Assembly (NCBI RefSeq): GCF_028682175.1
Contig: NZ_JANHKS010000027.1
Span: forward strand, 17,093-81,092
DNA from: Pseudomonas putida
GTDB taxonomy: Bacteria; Pseudomonadota; Gammaproteobacteria; Pseudomonadales; Pseudomonadaceae
Reading direction: 5' to 3'
DNA: 64,000 bases
Under the pieces are notes generated by a model, which was given only the letters and a program-made list of their open reading frames with translations, made no database searches and was not told the DNA's origin. Below, piece by piece: positions 45,172 to 54,733 of this stretch (within the stretch, counting starts at the first letter, position 1; every line of letters begins with the position of its first letter). A program made the position numbers and the translations under genes.

Positions 45172-48100
45172 AAGGGAACTTCAACCTCTCCGAATGGGCG
45201 ATCAAGCATCAGTCCTTCGTCTGGTACCTGATGTTCGTCGGCCTGCTGATGGGCGTGTTCTCCTACATGAACCTGGGTCGCGAGGAAGACCCGTCGTTCA
45301 CCATCAAGACCATGGTCATCCAGACCCGCTGGCCCGGCGCGACGGTGGACGAAACCCTCGAACAGGTCACCGACCGCATCGAGAAGAAGCTCGAAGAGCT
45401 GGACTCCCTCGACTACGTGAAAAGCTACACCCGGCCAGGGGAATCGACGGTCTACGTCTACCTGCGCGACACCACCAGCGCCGCTGCGATTCCTGAAATC
45501 TGGTACCAGGTGCGCAAGAAGATCGACGACATTCGCGGCACCTTTCCCCAGGGCATTCAGGGGCCTGCGTTCAACGACGAATTCGGTGACGTGTTCGGCT
45601 CCATCTACGCTTTCACTTCCGACGGCCTGACCCTGCGCCAGTTGCGCGATTACGTGGAGCAGGTGCGGGTGCAAATTCGCGATGTGCCGGGGCTGGGCAA
45701 GATCCAGATGATCGGCCAGCAGGACGAAGTGATTTACCTGAATTTCTCCACCCGCAAACTGGCAGCCCTGGGCCTCGATCAGCGGCAGGTCGTGCAGAGC
45801 CTGCAAGCGCAGAACGCCGTGACGCCTGCGGGGGTGATCGAAGCCGGGCCCGAGCGGATTTCCGTGCGCACCTCCGGGCAGTTCGAGTCGGAGAAGGACC
45901 TCGAGAACGTGAACCTGCGGCTCAATGACCGTTTCTATCGGTTGAGCGACGTCGCTGAAATCAGCCGCGGCTATGTCGATCCAGCCAAGCCGCTGTTCCG
46001 CTTCGACGGCAAGCCTGCCATCGGCCTGGCCATCGCGATGAAGAAGGGCGGCAACGTCCAGGAGTTCGGCAAGGACCTGCACGCGCGCATGGACCAGGCC
46101 ACCGCCGACCTGCCCATCGGCGTGGGTGTGCACGTCGTGTCCGATCAGGCGCAGGTGGTCGAGAAGGCCGTGGGCGGCTTTACCAGCGCGCTGTTCGAGG
46201 CGGTCATCATCGTGTTGGTGGTCAGCTTCATCAGCCTTGGCGTACGTGCAGGGTTGGTGGTCGCGTGCTCGATCCCGCTGGTGCTGGCGATGGTCTTCGT
46301 GTTCATGGAATACAGCGGCATCACCATGCAGCGTATTTCCCTCGGCGCGCTGATCATCGCGCTGGGCCTGTTGGTGGACGACGCGATGATTACCGTGGAG
46401 ATGATGGTCACCCGCCTGGAGCTTGGGGATTCCAAGGAACAGGCCGCGACCTTCGCCTACACCTCCACGGCATTCCCGATGCTGACCGGCACCCTGGTGA
46501 CCGTGGCCGGGTTCGTGCCCATCGGCCTGAACGCCAGTTCGGCGGGCGAGTACACCTTCACCCTGTTCGCGGTGATTGCCGTGGCGATGCTGGTGTCGTG
46601 GGTGGTTGCGGTGCTGTTCGCGCCGGTGATCGGGGTTCACATCCTCAGCGACAAGATCAAGAAGCATGACGAGAAACCACCGGGACGCATCGCCCGGGGC
46701 TTCAACGCTTCGATGTTCTGGGCCATGCGCAATCGCTGGCTGGCGATCATCATCACCATCGCGCTGTTCGCCACCGCACTGTTTTGCATGCGCTTCGTGC
46801 AGAACCAGTTTTTCCCGTCATCGGACCGTCCGGAGATCCTGCTGGACCTCAACCTGCCGCAGAACGTTTCAATCAACGAGACGCGCAAGGCGGTCGACAG
46901 GCTCGAAGCGATCATCAAGGACGACCCGGACATCGTGCGCTGGAGCACCTACATCGGCCAGGGCGCGGTGCGGTTCTACCTGCCGCTGGACCAGCAGTTG
47001 GAGAACCCGTACTACGCGCAACTGGTGATCGTCAGCAAGGGCCTGGAAGAGCGGGGCGCGCTGATGGAGCGGCTGAAAAAGCGCCTGCGCGAGGACTTCG
47101 TCGGCATCGGCACCTACGTGCAGCCGCTGGAGATGGGCCCGCCGGTGGGGCGGCCGATTCAGTACCGGGTCAGTGGCGACAACATCGATCAGGTGCGTCA
47201 GCACGCCATCGACCTGGCCACCCTGCTGGACAAGAACCAGCACATCGGCGAGATGATCTACGACTGGAACGAGCCGGGCAAAGTGCTGCGCATCGACATC
47301 AACCAGGACAAGGCGCGCCAGTTGGGGCTGTCGTCCGAGGACGTGGCGCAACTGATGAACACCATCGTGGTGGGCGCCAACGTGACCCAGGTGCGTGACG
47401 ACATCTACCTCATCAACGTGGTCGGGCGTGCGGTGGATTCGGAGCGCGGCTCGCCGGAAACCCTGCAGAACCTGCAGATCGTCACCCAGGGCGGCACCTC
47501 GATTCCGTTGCTGGCGTTCGCCAATGTGCGGTATGAGCTGGAGCAGCCGCTGGTCTGGCGCCGCGACCGCAAACCGACCATTACCCTCAAGGCGGCGGTG
47601 CGCGACGAGATCCAGCCTACCGATCTGGTCAAGCAGCTCAAGCCCGATATCGACAAGTTCGCGGCCGACCTGCCGGTGGGTTACAAGATCGCCACGGGCG
47701 GTACGGTAGAGGAGAGTGGCAAGGCCCAGGGGCCGATTGCCAAAGTGGTGCCGTTGATGATCTTTTTGATGGCGACCTTCCTGATGATCCAGCTGCACAG
47801 CGTGCAGAAGATGTTTCTGGTGGCCAGCGTCGCGCCGCTGGGCCTGATCGGCGTGGTGCTGGCGCTGGTGCCGACGGGCACGCCGATGGGCTTCGTGGCG
47901 ATCCTGGGGATTCTCGCGCTGATCGGCATCATCATCCGCAACTCGGTGATTCTGGTGACGCAGATTCACGAGTACGAGGTGGCCGGCTACCTGCCGTGGG
48001 ACGCCGTGGCCGAAGCCACCGAGCACCGCCGCAGGCCGATCCTGCTGACCGCCGCCGCCGCGAGCCTGGGCATGATCCCCATCGCCCGCGAAGTGTTCTG

Positions 48101-48296
48101 GGGGCCGATGGCCTACGCGATGATCGGCGGGATCATCATCGCCACGCTGCTGACTCTGCTGTTTTTGCCGGCGCTGTATGTGGCCTGGTACAAGATCAAG
48201 GAGCCAACCAAAGAGCAGCGCGAGAAGGCCGAAGCCGAGAAGCAGCGGCGCAAGGAGGAACAGAGCGACGAAGGGGCACATCCAGCAGTGGAATGA
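45168..48296 (+). CDS. RND multidrug efflux transporter (TriC-like)
   Basis: A 1042-residue inner-membrane proton antiporter of the HAE-1/AcrB type with 12 predicted spans and two large periplasmic loops. The proton-relay Asp pair is in LGLLVDDAMITVE of TM4. The protein is similar in organisation to TriC (triclosan, SDS efflux). No outer-membrane channel gene is in the operon; TriABC uses OpmH encoded elsewhere, and the same is likely here. The C-terminus is highly charged. A REP follows immediately. Confidence 0.94.
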   Translation: MKGNFNLSEWAIKHQSFVWYLMFVGLLMGVFSYMNLGREEDPSFTIKTMVIQTRWPGATVDETLEQVTDRIEKKLEELDSLDYVKSYTRPGESTVYVYLRDTTSAAAIPEIWYQVRKKIDDIRGTFPQGIQGPAFNDEFGDVFGSIYAFTSDGLTLRQLRDYVEQVRVQIRDVPGLGKIQMIGQQDEVIYLNFSTRKLAALGLDQRQVVQSLQAQNAVTPAGVIEAGPERISVRTSGQFESEKDLENVNLRLNDRFYRLSDVAEISRGYVDPAKPLFRFDGKPAIGLAIAMKKGGNVQEFGKDLHARMDQATADLPIGVGVHVVSDQAQVVEKAVGGFTSALFEAVIIVLVVSFISLGVRAGLVVACSIPLVLAMVFVFMEYSGITMQRISLGALIIALGLLVDDAMITVEMMVTRLELGDSKEQAATFAYTSTAFPMLTGTLVTVAGFVPIGLNASSAGEYTFTLFAVIAVAMLVSWVVAVLFAPVIGVHILSDKIKKHDEKPPGRIARGFNASMFWAMRNRWLAIIITIALFATALFCMRFVQNQFFPSSDRPEILLDLNLPQNVSINETRKAVDRLEAIIKDDPDIVRWSTYIGQGAVRFYLPLDQQLENPYYAQLVIVSKGLEERGALMERLKKRLREDFVGIGTYVQPLEMGPPVGRPIQYRVSGDNIDQVRQHAIDLATLLDKNQHIGEMIYDWNEPGKVLRIDINQDKARQLGLSSEDVAQLMNTIVVGANVTQVRDDIYLINVVGRAVDSERGSPETLQNLQIVTQGGTSIPLLAFANVRYELEQPLVWRRDRKPTITLKAAVRDEIQPTDLVKQLKPDIDKFAADLPVGYKIATGGTVEESGKAQGPIAKVVPLMIFLMATFLMIQLHSVQKMFLVASVAPLGLIGVVLALVPTGTPMGFVAILGILALIGIIIRNSVILVTQIHEYEVAGYLPWDAVAEATEHRRRPILLTAAAASLGMIPIAREVFWGPMAYAMIGGIIIATLLTLLFLPALYVAWYKIKEPTKEQREKAEAEKQRRKEEQSDEGAHPAVE

Positions 48297-48309
48297 TCCT
48301 CAGTTTACT

Positions 48310-48402
48310 CCGTAGCAGCACGGCTTGCCGGCGGGAGCGGTGTGTCAGCCAATCATTATTCGACTGATACACCGCCCCCGCCGGCAAGCCGTGCTGCTAC
48401 GG
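48310..48402. repeat. REP-like inverted repeat, family A
   Basis: A 93-bp hairpin in the convergent gap between the RND gene and the methyltransferase gene. Confidence 0.95.
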
Positions 48403-48415
48403 GGATGCGGATGCG

Positions 48416-49042
48416 TCAAACCCTGCGCCAGACACTCGCCAGCCACGGCTGCTGCTCTCGCGGCAATCCCGCCGGACGGTAATAATGCTCGACCTCGACA
48501 AACCCCGCCTCGGTCAGCAACCCACTCCAGGATGCCAGATCATGGAACGAGCCATAGCGCTCGCCCTTCCAGCCTTCCTGGTTGCTCCCCCTCGGGTTTG
48601 AACTGAACAGCACACCACCGGGCTTCAACGCCGCCCGCAACTCCTTCAGTACACGCGGCAACTCCTGCCGGGGAACGTGAAACAGCGAGGCATTGGCAAA
48701 AATCCCGTCGAAACGCTGGTCAGGCAGGTCCAGCTCCAGAAAGTTCTGATGAAAAACCTCGCAACCACTGTCGGCCCGGGCCATCTCGGCGAAGCGCTCA
48801 GAGCCATCCAGACCGACAGCGACATGCCCCATGGCGGTAAAAGTGCGCAGATCCCGCCCCGGTCCGCAGCCGAAATCCAGAATCTGAAACGGTGCCTGGC
48901 CCTGAATATTGCGCAACAAGGCGTCGATGTTCTGGCTGACATCGTGATCGCGCGTACCCTCACGAAAATCCTCTGCAACATCGTTGTAGTTGCCAAGGGT
49001 GACGGCGGTGATCTGGGCGAGGTCCTGCGGATCGAGTTTCAT
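48416..49042 (-). CDS. Class I SAM-dependent methyltransferase
   Basis: A 208-residue Rossmann-fold methyltransferase. Motif I is ILDFGCGPGRDL (about residues 53-64), the acidic motif II is VGLDGSE, and the motif IV region is FDGIFANASLFHVP. It resembles small metabolite-type enzymes of the Methyltransf_11/25 group; the acceptor is unknown. The start at MKLDPQ (49042) is used; the longer open frame runs backward through the REP at 49106-49196. Confidence 0.9.
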   Translation of the reverse strand: MKLDPQDLAQITAVTLGNYNDVAEDFREGTRDHDVSQNIDALLRNIQGQAPFQILDFGCGPGRDLRTFTAMGHVAVGLDGSERFAEMARADSGCEVFHQNFLELDLPDQRFDGIFANASLFHVPRQELPRVLKELRAALKPGGVLFSSNPRGSNQEGWKGERYGSFHDLASWSGLLTEAGFVEVEHYYRPAGLPREQQPWLASVWRRV

Positions 49043-49105
49043 CGGTACACATTCTGAGCGGGGAAGCGGCCAATATACCCCGCCCCTCGCTTCCCGCAAC
49101 CTGCC

Positions 49106-49196
49106 CCGTAGCAGCACGGCTTGCCGGCGGGAGCGGTGTGTCAGATAAAGAATTTCCGACCGACACACCGCCCCGCCGGCAAGCCGTGCTGCTACG
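49106..49196. repeat. REP-like inverted repeat, family A
   Basis: A 91-bp copy lying between metI and the methyltransferase gene. Confidence 0.93.
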
Positions 49197-49199
49197 AGG

Positions 49200-49844
49200 T
49201 CAGCGCTTGTTCAACCGCAACGCCAGTCGGTCACCGCCCAGTTGAATCACGGCGACCAGAATCACCAGCAACACGATTACGGTAAGCATCACCTGCGTGT
49301 CGAAACGCTGGTAACCGTAGCGGTAGGCGATGTCGCCCAGGCCGCCTGCTCCGATGGCGCCGGCCATGGCCGATGAGTTGATCATGGTGACCAGGGTGAT
49401 GGTGAAGCCTCCGACGATGCCGGGCAGGGCTTCGGGCAGCAGGACGTGCCAGACGATGTGCCAGCGGCGGCAGCCCATGGCCTGGGCGGCTTCGATCAGG
49501 CCATGGTCGACTTCGCGCAGGCTGACTTCGGCGATGCGGGCGAAGAACGGTGTGGCGGCGATGGTCAGTGGCACTACGGCGGCCCACACGCCATAGGTGG
49601 TGCCGACGATCAGCCGGGTGAAGGGGATCAATGCGACCATCAGGATCAGGAAGGGCACCGAGCGAAAGACGTTCACGAAGGCGCCGAGCACGCGGTTGAC
49701 GTTCGGCGCTTCGAAGATACCGCCCTTGCCGCTGGTGACCAGAACCACCGCCAGCGGAATCCCCAGAATCAGCGCGATCAGCGATGACACGCCCACCATC
49801 AGAAAGGTGTCGATGACGCCTTGCCACAAACGATCAAGCCACAT
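49200..49844 (-). CDS. metI: D-methionine ABC transporter permease MetI
   Basis: A 214-residue permease with five spans and the coupling loop LIEAAQAMGCRRWHIVWHVL. The start MWLDRLWQG at 49844 overlaps the metN end by 11 bases. The longer frame upstream lies inside metN and is not coding. Forms the methionine importer with MetN and MetQ. Confidence 0.95.
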   Translation of the reverse strand: MWLDRLWQGVIDTFLMVGVSSLIALILGIPLAVVLVTSGKGGIFEAPNVNRVLGAFVNVFRSVPFLILMVALIPFTRLIVGTTYGVWAAVVPLTIAATPFFARIAEVSLREVDHGLIEAAQAMGCRRWHIVWHVLLPEALPGIVGGFTITLVTMINSSAMAGAIGAGGLGDIAYRYGYQRFDTQVMLTVIVLLVILVAVIQLGGDRLALRLNKR

Positions 49845-50961
49845 AACCCAGTACCTTCGCGTGTTGCGCCTGTTTGCGGGCGCGGATGAGCAGTTCGTCC
49901 ACCGACAGTGGCGAGTGAGCGACGGCGAGCAACAGGTGACCCAAAGCCCGCCCCTGAATCCGTTCGACGCCGCCATGCAACAGGCTGACCCGCCCGCCGA
50001 AGGCATTGAACAGCGCGGACAGGTCCGGCTCGCTGCCATTGCCGCCGGTGAATTGCAGGTCCAGTACCACGCTGGCATGGCTGGCCGACGGCTGGGGTTG
50101 CAGTCGTGCCTGCAGGTCATCCGGGAGCGCGTGTTGCAGCGGCGCGAGCAGGGTCTTGCTGACCTCGTGGCGAGGGTCGCCGAACACCTGCCACACCGGG
50201 CCTTGCTCGACGATCCGGCCTTGTTCGAGCACCACCACGCGGTCGCAGATTTCCCGGATCACGGCCATCTCGTGGGTAATCAGAATGATCGTCAGGCCCA
50301 GGCGCTGATTGATCTGGCGCAGCAGGCCCAGGATCGACTGCGTGGTTTCCGGGTCCAGTGCCGAAGTCGCTTCGTCGCACAGCAGGATGGCCGGGTCATG
50401 CACCAGGGCGCGGGCGATCCCGACGCGCTGTTTCTGGCCGCCCGACAGTTGCGCCGGGTAGGCGTGGTGCTTGTCCTGCAGGCCCACCAGCTCCAGCAAC
50501 TCGGCGACTTTGCGCTGGCGCTGCGCCTTGGGCACCTTCGCCACTTTCAATGGCAACTCGACGTTCTGCCACACGGTCTTGGCCGACATCAGGTTGAAGT
50601 GCTGGAAGATCATGCCGATGCGTCGACGCAGTTCCACCAGTTTGTCTTCGTTGAAGGCGGCGATGTCGATCTGATCGATCAGCACCCGGCCGCTGCTGGG
50701 TTGTTCAAGGCGGTTGATGGTGCGGATCAGCGACGATTTGCCTGCGCCACTGCGGCCAATGATGCCGAACACCTCGCCGCGCTGGATATCCAGGTCGATG
50801 CCTTGCAGGGCCGCAACCGGTCCCTGCTGGCCCTCGTACATCTTGCCCAACTGGCTGAAACGCACGTGGGCACTGGCTTTTTCCGGGTGCAGTTCGGTCT
50901 GGACGGCGCTATGGCTATCGGGCGTTTGCAGCGAGTGTGAGCGTTGCGCGGTGGCGGTCAT
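49834..50961 (-). CDS. metN: Methionine ABC transporter ATPase MetN
   Basis: A 375-residue ATPase. Walker A is GRSGAGKSS, the signature LSGGQKQRVGIARAL, Walker B LLCDEATSALD and the switch His LITHEM. The C-terminal NIL domain (about residues 290-370) binds methionine and inhibits transport when it is abundant. There is a roughly 30-residue N-terminal extension (TATAQRSHSLQTPDSHSAV) not seen in short MetN proteins. It starts 2 bases after the metQ stop. Confidence 0.95.
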   Translation of the reverse strand: MTATAQRSHSLQTPDSHSAVQTELHPEKASAHVRFSQLGKMYEGQQGPVAALQGIDLDIQRGEVFGIIGRSGAGKSSLIRTINRLEQPSSGRVLIDQIDIAAFNEDKLVELRRRIGMIFQHFNLMSAKTVWQNVELPLKVAKVPKAQRQRKVAELLELVGLQDKHHAYPAQLSGGQKQRVGIARALVHDPAILLCDEATSALDPETTQSILGLLRQINQRLGLTIILITHEMAVIREICDRVVVLEQGRIVEQGPVWQVFGDPRHEVSKTLLAPLQHALPDDLQARLQPQPSASHASVVLDLQFTGGNGSEPDLSALFNAFGGRVSLLHGGVERIQGRALGHLLLAVAHSPLSVDELLIRARKQAQHAKVLGYVA

Positions 50962-50963
50962 GG

Positions 50964-51758
50964 TCAGTTCTTCCAGCCGACCTGGTACAGCGAGCCATTC
51001 ACTTTATCCAGCGAGGCGCGTACCACAGGGGAGTGTTGGTAGATGTCGATGAACTTCGCCAGGCGCGGGTCGTTCTTGTGGTCCGGCTTGATGACGAACT
51101 GGATCACGTACTCGGGGTGATCGAGGCCGTCGAAGAGAATCGCCGAGCCTGCGTCGAAAGTCTTCGCCAGGCGAATGTAGGCCGGGTAGCCCTGCACCAG
51201 GTCGGCGTCGTCATAGGCGCGCACCAGTTGCACCGCCTCCACCTGAATGATCTTGAGCTTCTTGGGGTTGGCCGTGATGTCATCTTCGGTGGCCTTGTAG
51301 CCTACGCCCGGCTTGAGGGTGATCAGCCCGGCCTTGGCCAGCAGTTGCAAGCCGCGCCCGCTGTTGATCGGATCGTTGGCGATGGCCACGCTGGCGCCGG
51401 TGGGCAGCTCGTCGAAGCTTTTGTACTTCTTCGAATACAGGCCCACGTTGTTGATGATTCCGGGGGCGAAAGGGACCAGGTCGAAACCGGAGGCAGCCTT
51501 GGCGTTCTCGAGGAAAGGTATGTGCTGGAAGTAGTTCACGTCGATGTCGCCGGCGTTGAGGCTGACGTTGGGCGCGATCCAGTCGGTGTATTCCACCAGC
51601 TCGACTTTCAGGCCCTGCTTGTCGGCCTCGGCCACCGCGGCTTCCAGCGGGATGGCGAACGCGGCGGTGGTGCCGACCTTCAAGGGTTGTTCGGCGGCGT
51701 GGGTGATGCCGGTGAACAGGCCAAGGGAGAGGGCGAGGGTGAGGAGGGTTTTTGTCAT
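50964..51758 (-). CDS. metQ: Methionine-binding protein MetQ
   Basis: A 264-residue binding protein with signal peptide ending THAAEQ and core EYTDWIAPNVSLNAGDIDVNYFQH typical of MetQ/NlpA. It is first in metQNI. It differs considerably from the lone MetQ at 37434-38216, so ligand range may differ. Position next to a flavin monooxygenase gene suggests the importer may carry an organosulfur compound as well as methionine (inference). Confidence 0.94.
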   Translation of the reverse strand: MTKTLLTLALSLGLFTGITHAAEQPLKVGTTAAFAIPLEAAVAEADKQGLKVELVEYTDWIAPNVSLNAGDIDVNYFQHIPFLENAKAASGFDLVPFAPGIINNVGLYSKKYKSFDELPTGASVAIANDPINSGRGLQLLAKAGLITLKPGVGYKATEDDITANPKKLKIIQVEAVQLVRAYDDADLVQGYPAYIRLAKTFDAGSAILFDGLDHPEYVIQFVIKPDHKNDPRLAKFIDIYQHSPVVRASLDKVNGSLYQVGWKN

Positions 51759-51813
51759 TGTCGGTATTCCGATTCAATTGTCTGATGAGATCTGTTGAAT
51801 TTTCTGGCCGCCG

Positions 51814-51902
51814 ATCGCGAGCAAGCTCACTCCTACAGGAGCTGCGTCGTTCACGAATCCTCCGATCAACCCCGTACCTGTAGGAGTGAGCTTGCTCGCG
51901 AT
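51814..51902. repeat. REP-like repeat, family B, arms in reverse order
   Basis: The two family B arms are here in the opposite order (ATCGCGAGCAAGCTCACTCC first, then CCTGTAGGAGTGAGCTTGCT), that is back to back relative to the other six copies, with a different spacer. Confidence 0.9.
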
Positions 51903-51925
51903 GACGTCAGGCCAGTCGATAAGGA

Positions 51926-53290
51926 TCATTGGTTAGAAACGCGATACCCGGCACCCGCATGGCGCTGCGGCAAACGCCCGTCACCCTCGGCAAACAGCTT
52001 CTGGCGCAAAGTGCCGGGTTCGTAGGCGGTCTTGTACGAGCCGCGCCTTTGCAGCTCAGGGATCACCAGGTCGATGAAATCCTCATAGCTCTCCGGGGTG
52101 ACGATGCGGGTCAGGTTGAAGCCGTCCAGGCCTGTCTCGGCGATCCAGGATTCCAGTTCGTCGGCTACCTGCTGCGGCGAGCCGATCACCGTGATGTAGC
52201 GCCCGCCCAGCGCGTGCTGGTCCAGCAGCTTGCGGCGGGTCCAGTCGTTGTTCTTGAGGATCTTCGTCGCCGATTGAATGGCGTTGCTCTTGACGTGCTG
52301 GATCGGCTCGTCGAGTTCGTATTCAGAGAAATCGATGGCAGTGGACGCCGAAAAATGCGCCAGCCCTGCCTCGGCGCTGGCGTATCCCAGGTATTCGGCG
52401 TGCTTGGCCCGAGCCGCCTCCTCGGTGGCGCCGACGATCACGTTCAGCCCCATGAACACCTTGATGTCGTCCGGGTTGCGGCCGGCTGCCACGGCGCTGG
52501 CGCGTACCTTGTCGACCTGCTCGCGGGTCGCGGCCTTGTTCTGCCCACTGATGAACACGCACTCGGCATTGCTGCCGGCGAACGCCAGGCCCCGCTCCGA
52601 GCTGCCAGCCTGAAACAGCACCGGCGTGCGTTGTGGCGAGGGCTCGCACAGGTGGTAGCCCTCGACCTGGTAGAACTCGCCGCTGTGGCGCACGTAGTGC
52701 ACTTTTTCCGGCTGCGCATACACGCGCCTGGCACGGTCCTCGATCACTGCATCGTCTTCCCAGCTGCCTTCCCAGAGCTTGTAGAGCACCTCAAGGTACT
52801 CGTCGGCCTGATCGTAGCGGCGGTCGTGCTCGATTTGCTCCGTCAGGCCCATGGCCTTGGCGGCGCTGTCCAGGTAGCCGGTGACGATGTTCCAGCCCAC
52901 CCGGCCGCGCGTCAGGTGATCGAGCGTCGACATGCGCCGGGCGAACAGATAGGGCGCCTCGTAGGTGAGGTTGGCGGTCAGGCCGAACCCCAGGTGCCTG
53001 GTGACCGCTGCCATGGCCGAGACCAGCAGCAGCGGATCGTTGACGGGTAGCTGGATCGACTCCTTCAACGGCACGTCGATGGATTTCTGGTAGACGTCGT
53101 AGACGCCGACGATATCCGCGATGAATAGGCCGTCGAAGAGTCCGCGCTCAAGCAGTTGTGCAAGATTCGTCCAGTAGTCGAGCGTCTTGTACTGGGTCGA
53201 GGTGTCCCGTGGATGGGTCCAGAACCCGTGGTTGATATGGCCGATGCAGTTCATGTTGAACGCATTGAGCAGGATTTTTTTCTTGCTCAT
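51926..53290 (-). CDS. NtaA/DszA-family FMN-dependent monooxygenase (luciferase-like)
   Basis: A 454-residue bacterial luciferase-like monooxygenase of the nitrilotriacetate/dibenzothiophene-sulfone/dimethylsulfide group. It starts KILLNAFNMNCIGHINHGFW and has the substrate and flavin segments ATVTRHLGFG-type (AAVTRHLGFGLTANLTYEAPY), LDHLTRGRVGWNIVTGYLDSAAKAMG and VLFQAGSSERGLAFA. Such enzymes use FMNH2 from a separate reductase, which is not in the window. Gene order with metQNI points to oxidative release of sulfur from an imported organosulfur compound. Confidence 0.92.
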   Translation of the reverse strand: MSKKKILLNAFNMNCIGHINHGFWTHPRDTSTQYKTLDYWTNLAQLLERGLFDGLFIADIVGVYDVYQKSIDVPLKESIQLPVNDPLLLVSAMAAVTRHLGFGLTANLTYEAPYLFARRMSTLDHLTRGRVGWNIVTGYLDSAAKAMGLTEQIEHDRRYDQADEYLEVLYKLWEGSWEDDAVIEDRARRVYAQPEKVHYVRHSGEFYQVEGYHLCEPSPQRTPVLFQAGSSERGLAFAGSNAECVFISGQNKAATREQVDKVRASAVAAGRNPDDIKVFMGLNVIVGATEEAARAKHAEYLGYASAEAGLAHFSASTAIDFSEYELDEPIQHVKSNAIQSATKILKNNDWTRRKLLDQHALGGRYITVIGSPQQVADELESWIAETGLDGFNLTRIVTPESYEDFIDLVIPELQRRGSYKTAYEPGTLRQKLFAEGDGRLPQRHAGAGYRVSNQ

Positions 53291-53487
53291 GGGCGGGTAG
53301 CCCCCTGAGCGCGGGCACTTTGGTGGTTGTACGTGACCATTGGAACCTCAATTCGATACCGCTTGAGCGGCAGGAAAACTGAATGGGGTCCGGTGGTCCG
53401 GTGCATATACCCTAATCGCTTATAAAAAATTACAGAACTAACATTTCGGAATAACCATAGAAGGGAGCATCGACGCTTTCCGCCCTG

Positions 53488-54222
53488 TCATGCATCGTCA
53501 TTCCGGATGCCATCGACGCCCACCCGGATCGACCTGGCCGGCGCCCAGCGCGAGTTGTTGCCGACCCGGTCGATGACGCAGTAGGTCACTTCCTGATGCA
53601 GGTCTTCCCCGGCTTCCCGTATCAGTTCAGCCGGGACGTGGACGTCGATAGCCTTGCCGACCTGATGCTCGGTGAGTACCGGCAGGTCCATCCGGATATC
53701 CCCCCAGCGCAATGTGATTTCGTCGTAAGCCTGCATGTTGGGATAACCGGCGATGGTGATGTCGACGCCGCGTTCGAGTTGCTGTGTACTCAGGCCATCA
53801 CGCATCACCGCGCTTGCAAAGGTCACGGGTGCCAATCCCTGGTTTTCCTCTCCGTCGGCACTCACCAAATGACCGCCAGGCATCTCCAGTTTGACCCAAA
53901 GTTTGCATGCCGGTGATTGCACGGGTTCGCTGCCGATCTTGGTTACTTTGTAGTAAGTCTTCACCTTTCCACTTTGTAGAAAACTTTCCGGAACATGTAG
54001 GACGCATGCATTCCCTATGTCGGACTCGGATAACAGTTTTGATGCGACGTAACAGTCTCCCCAGAACAGTTCGATGAGGTCTGCGCATTCCATTTCGCTG
54101 TAGGCAGGGATGTGAACCACCAGGTTCGCGGCCGCCAGGGCACCAATACCGTGCTTGTTCGACTGCGGCAGACAAGGCGCCAGGAGCTGGAGGGGCGTGT
54201 GGCTGACAGGGGTCTTGATCAT
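53488..54222 (-). CDS. Unrecognised protein with two Ig-like repeats
   Basis: A 244-residue protein made of two related units. The first unit is about residues 31-112 (DLIELFWGDC, HVPESFLQSG, TYYKVTKIGS) and the second about 150-236 (DEITLRWGDI, HVPAELIREAG, VTYCVIDRVGN). The spacing of WGD, HVP and YxVxxxG signatures is the same in both, so it is a tandem duplication of a beta-sandwich of about 85 residues. No signal peptide, membrane span or catalytic motif is seen. Similar repeats occur in large Pseudomonas proteins of uncertain role. No strong ribosome site precedes the ATG. It is isolated, with low-GC flanks. Confidence 0.7.
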   Translation of the reverse strand: MIKTPVSHTPLQLLAPCLPQSNKHGIGALAAANLVVHIPAYSEMECADLIELFWGDCYVASKLLSESDIGNACVLHVPESFLQSGKVKTYYKVTKIGSEPVQSPACKLWVKLEMPGGHLVSADGEENQGLAPVTFASAVMRDGLSTQQLERGVDITIAGYPNMQAYDEITLRWGDIRMDLPVLTEHQVGKAIDVHVPAELIREAGEDLHQEVTYCVIDRVGNNSRWAPARSIRVGVDGIRNDDA

Positions 54223-54733
54223 GTTCGAATACTCATTGGAATTAAACGACAGAAAAGGCGTTTGCCGATGTTGTTCAACGCAAGTGCAAGTTCACAGCGG
54301 CGCCGCTAGTACATGCCTGATGTCTAGCGAAGGCAAACATTACAAACGGTGCAATATTCAGGATTGCTATTTTTCCGAGATTATTTTCGAGGCCGTCACT
54401 GAGCTAATTGTGTTGCAGCATTTAAGTCAACAATCAAAAAGATATGAGGCTTTATTAGTGAGTGAAACAGAATGTTCCTACAGAGTTTTCTCTATCAGGG
54501 GTGCGGGCGACTGCCCTTGTGTCCTACTCACGGCTGCCATTTATCTGATGCCTACCGAGTAGGGGGGGGCGCTGTGAACCGGTTATTTGTCCGCGCGTAG
54601 AGACTCAATTGTCGGGGGGAAGGGAAAAGGCAGATGCAGGCAGGTTTGATAGAAAAACCTGATAGGAGACGCAAGCACCAACGCTTGAGGCCCCAAAAAA
54701 ACTGACCTGTTCGGTGTTTGCCAAATGTTAGAA
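54223..54733. other. Low-GC region without a recognised gene
   Basis: About 510 bases of lower GC than the rest of the window (particularly 54320-54500). A 135-codon frame on the plus strand (54155-54562) has no ribosome site, known domain or typical codon choice, and I do not call it. It may hold the promoter of the Ig-like gene or be remnant DNA. Confidence 0.4.

Noticed and set aside
54155..54562. 135-codon frame on the plus strand in the low-GC region
   Set aside because: It overlaps the start of the Ig-like gene, lacks a ribosome site and has no recognisable protein features.
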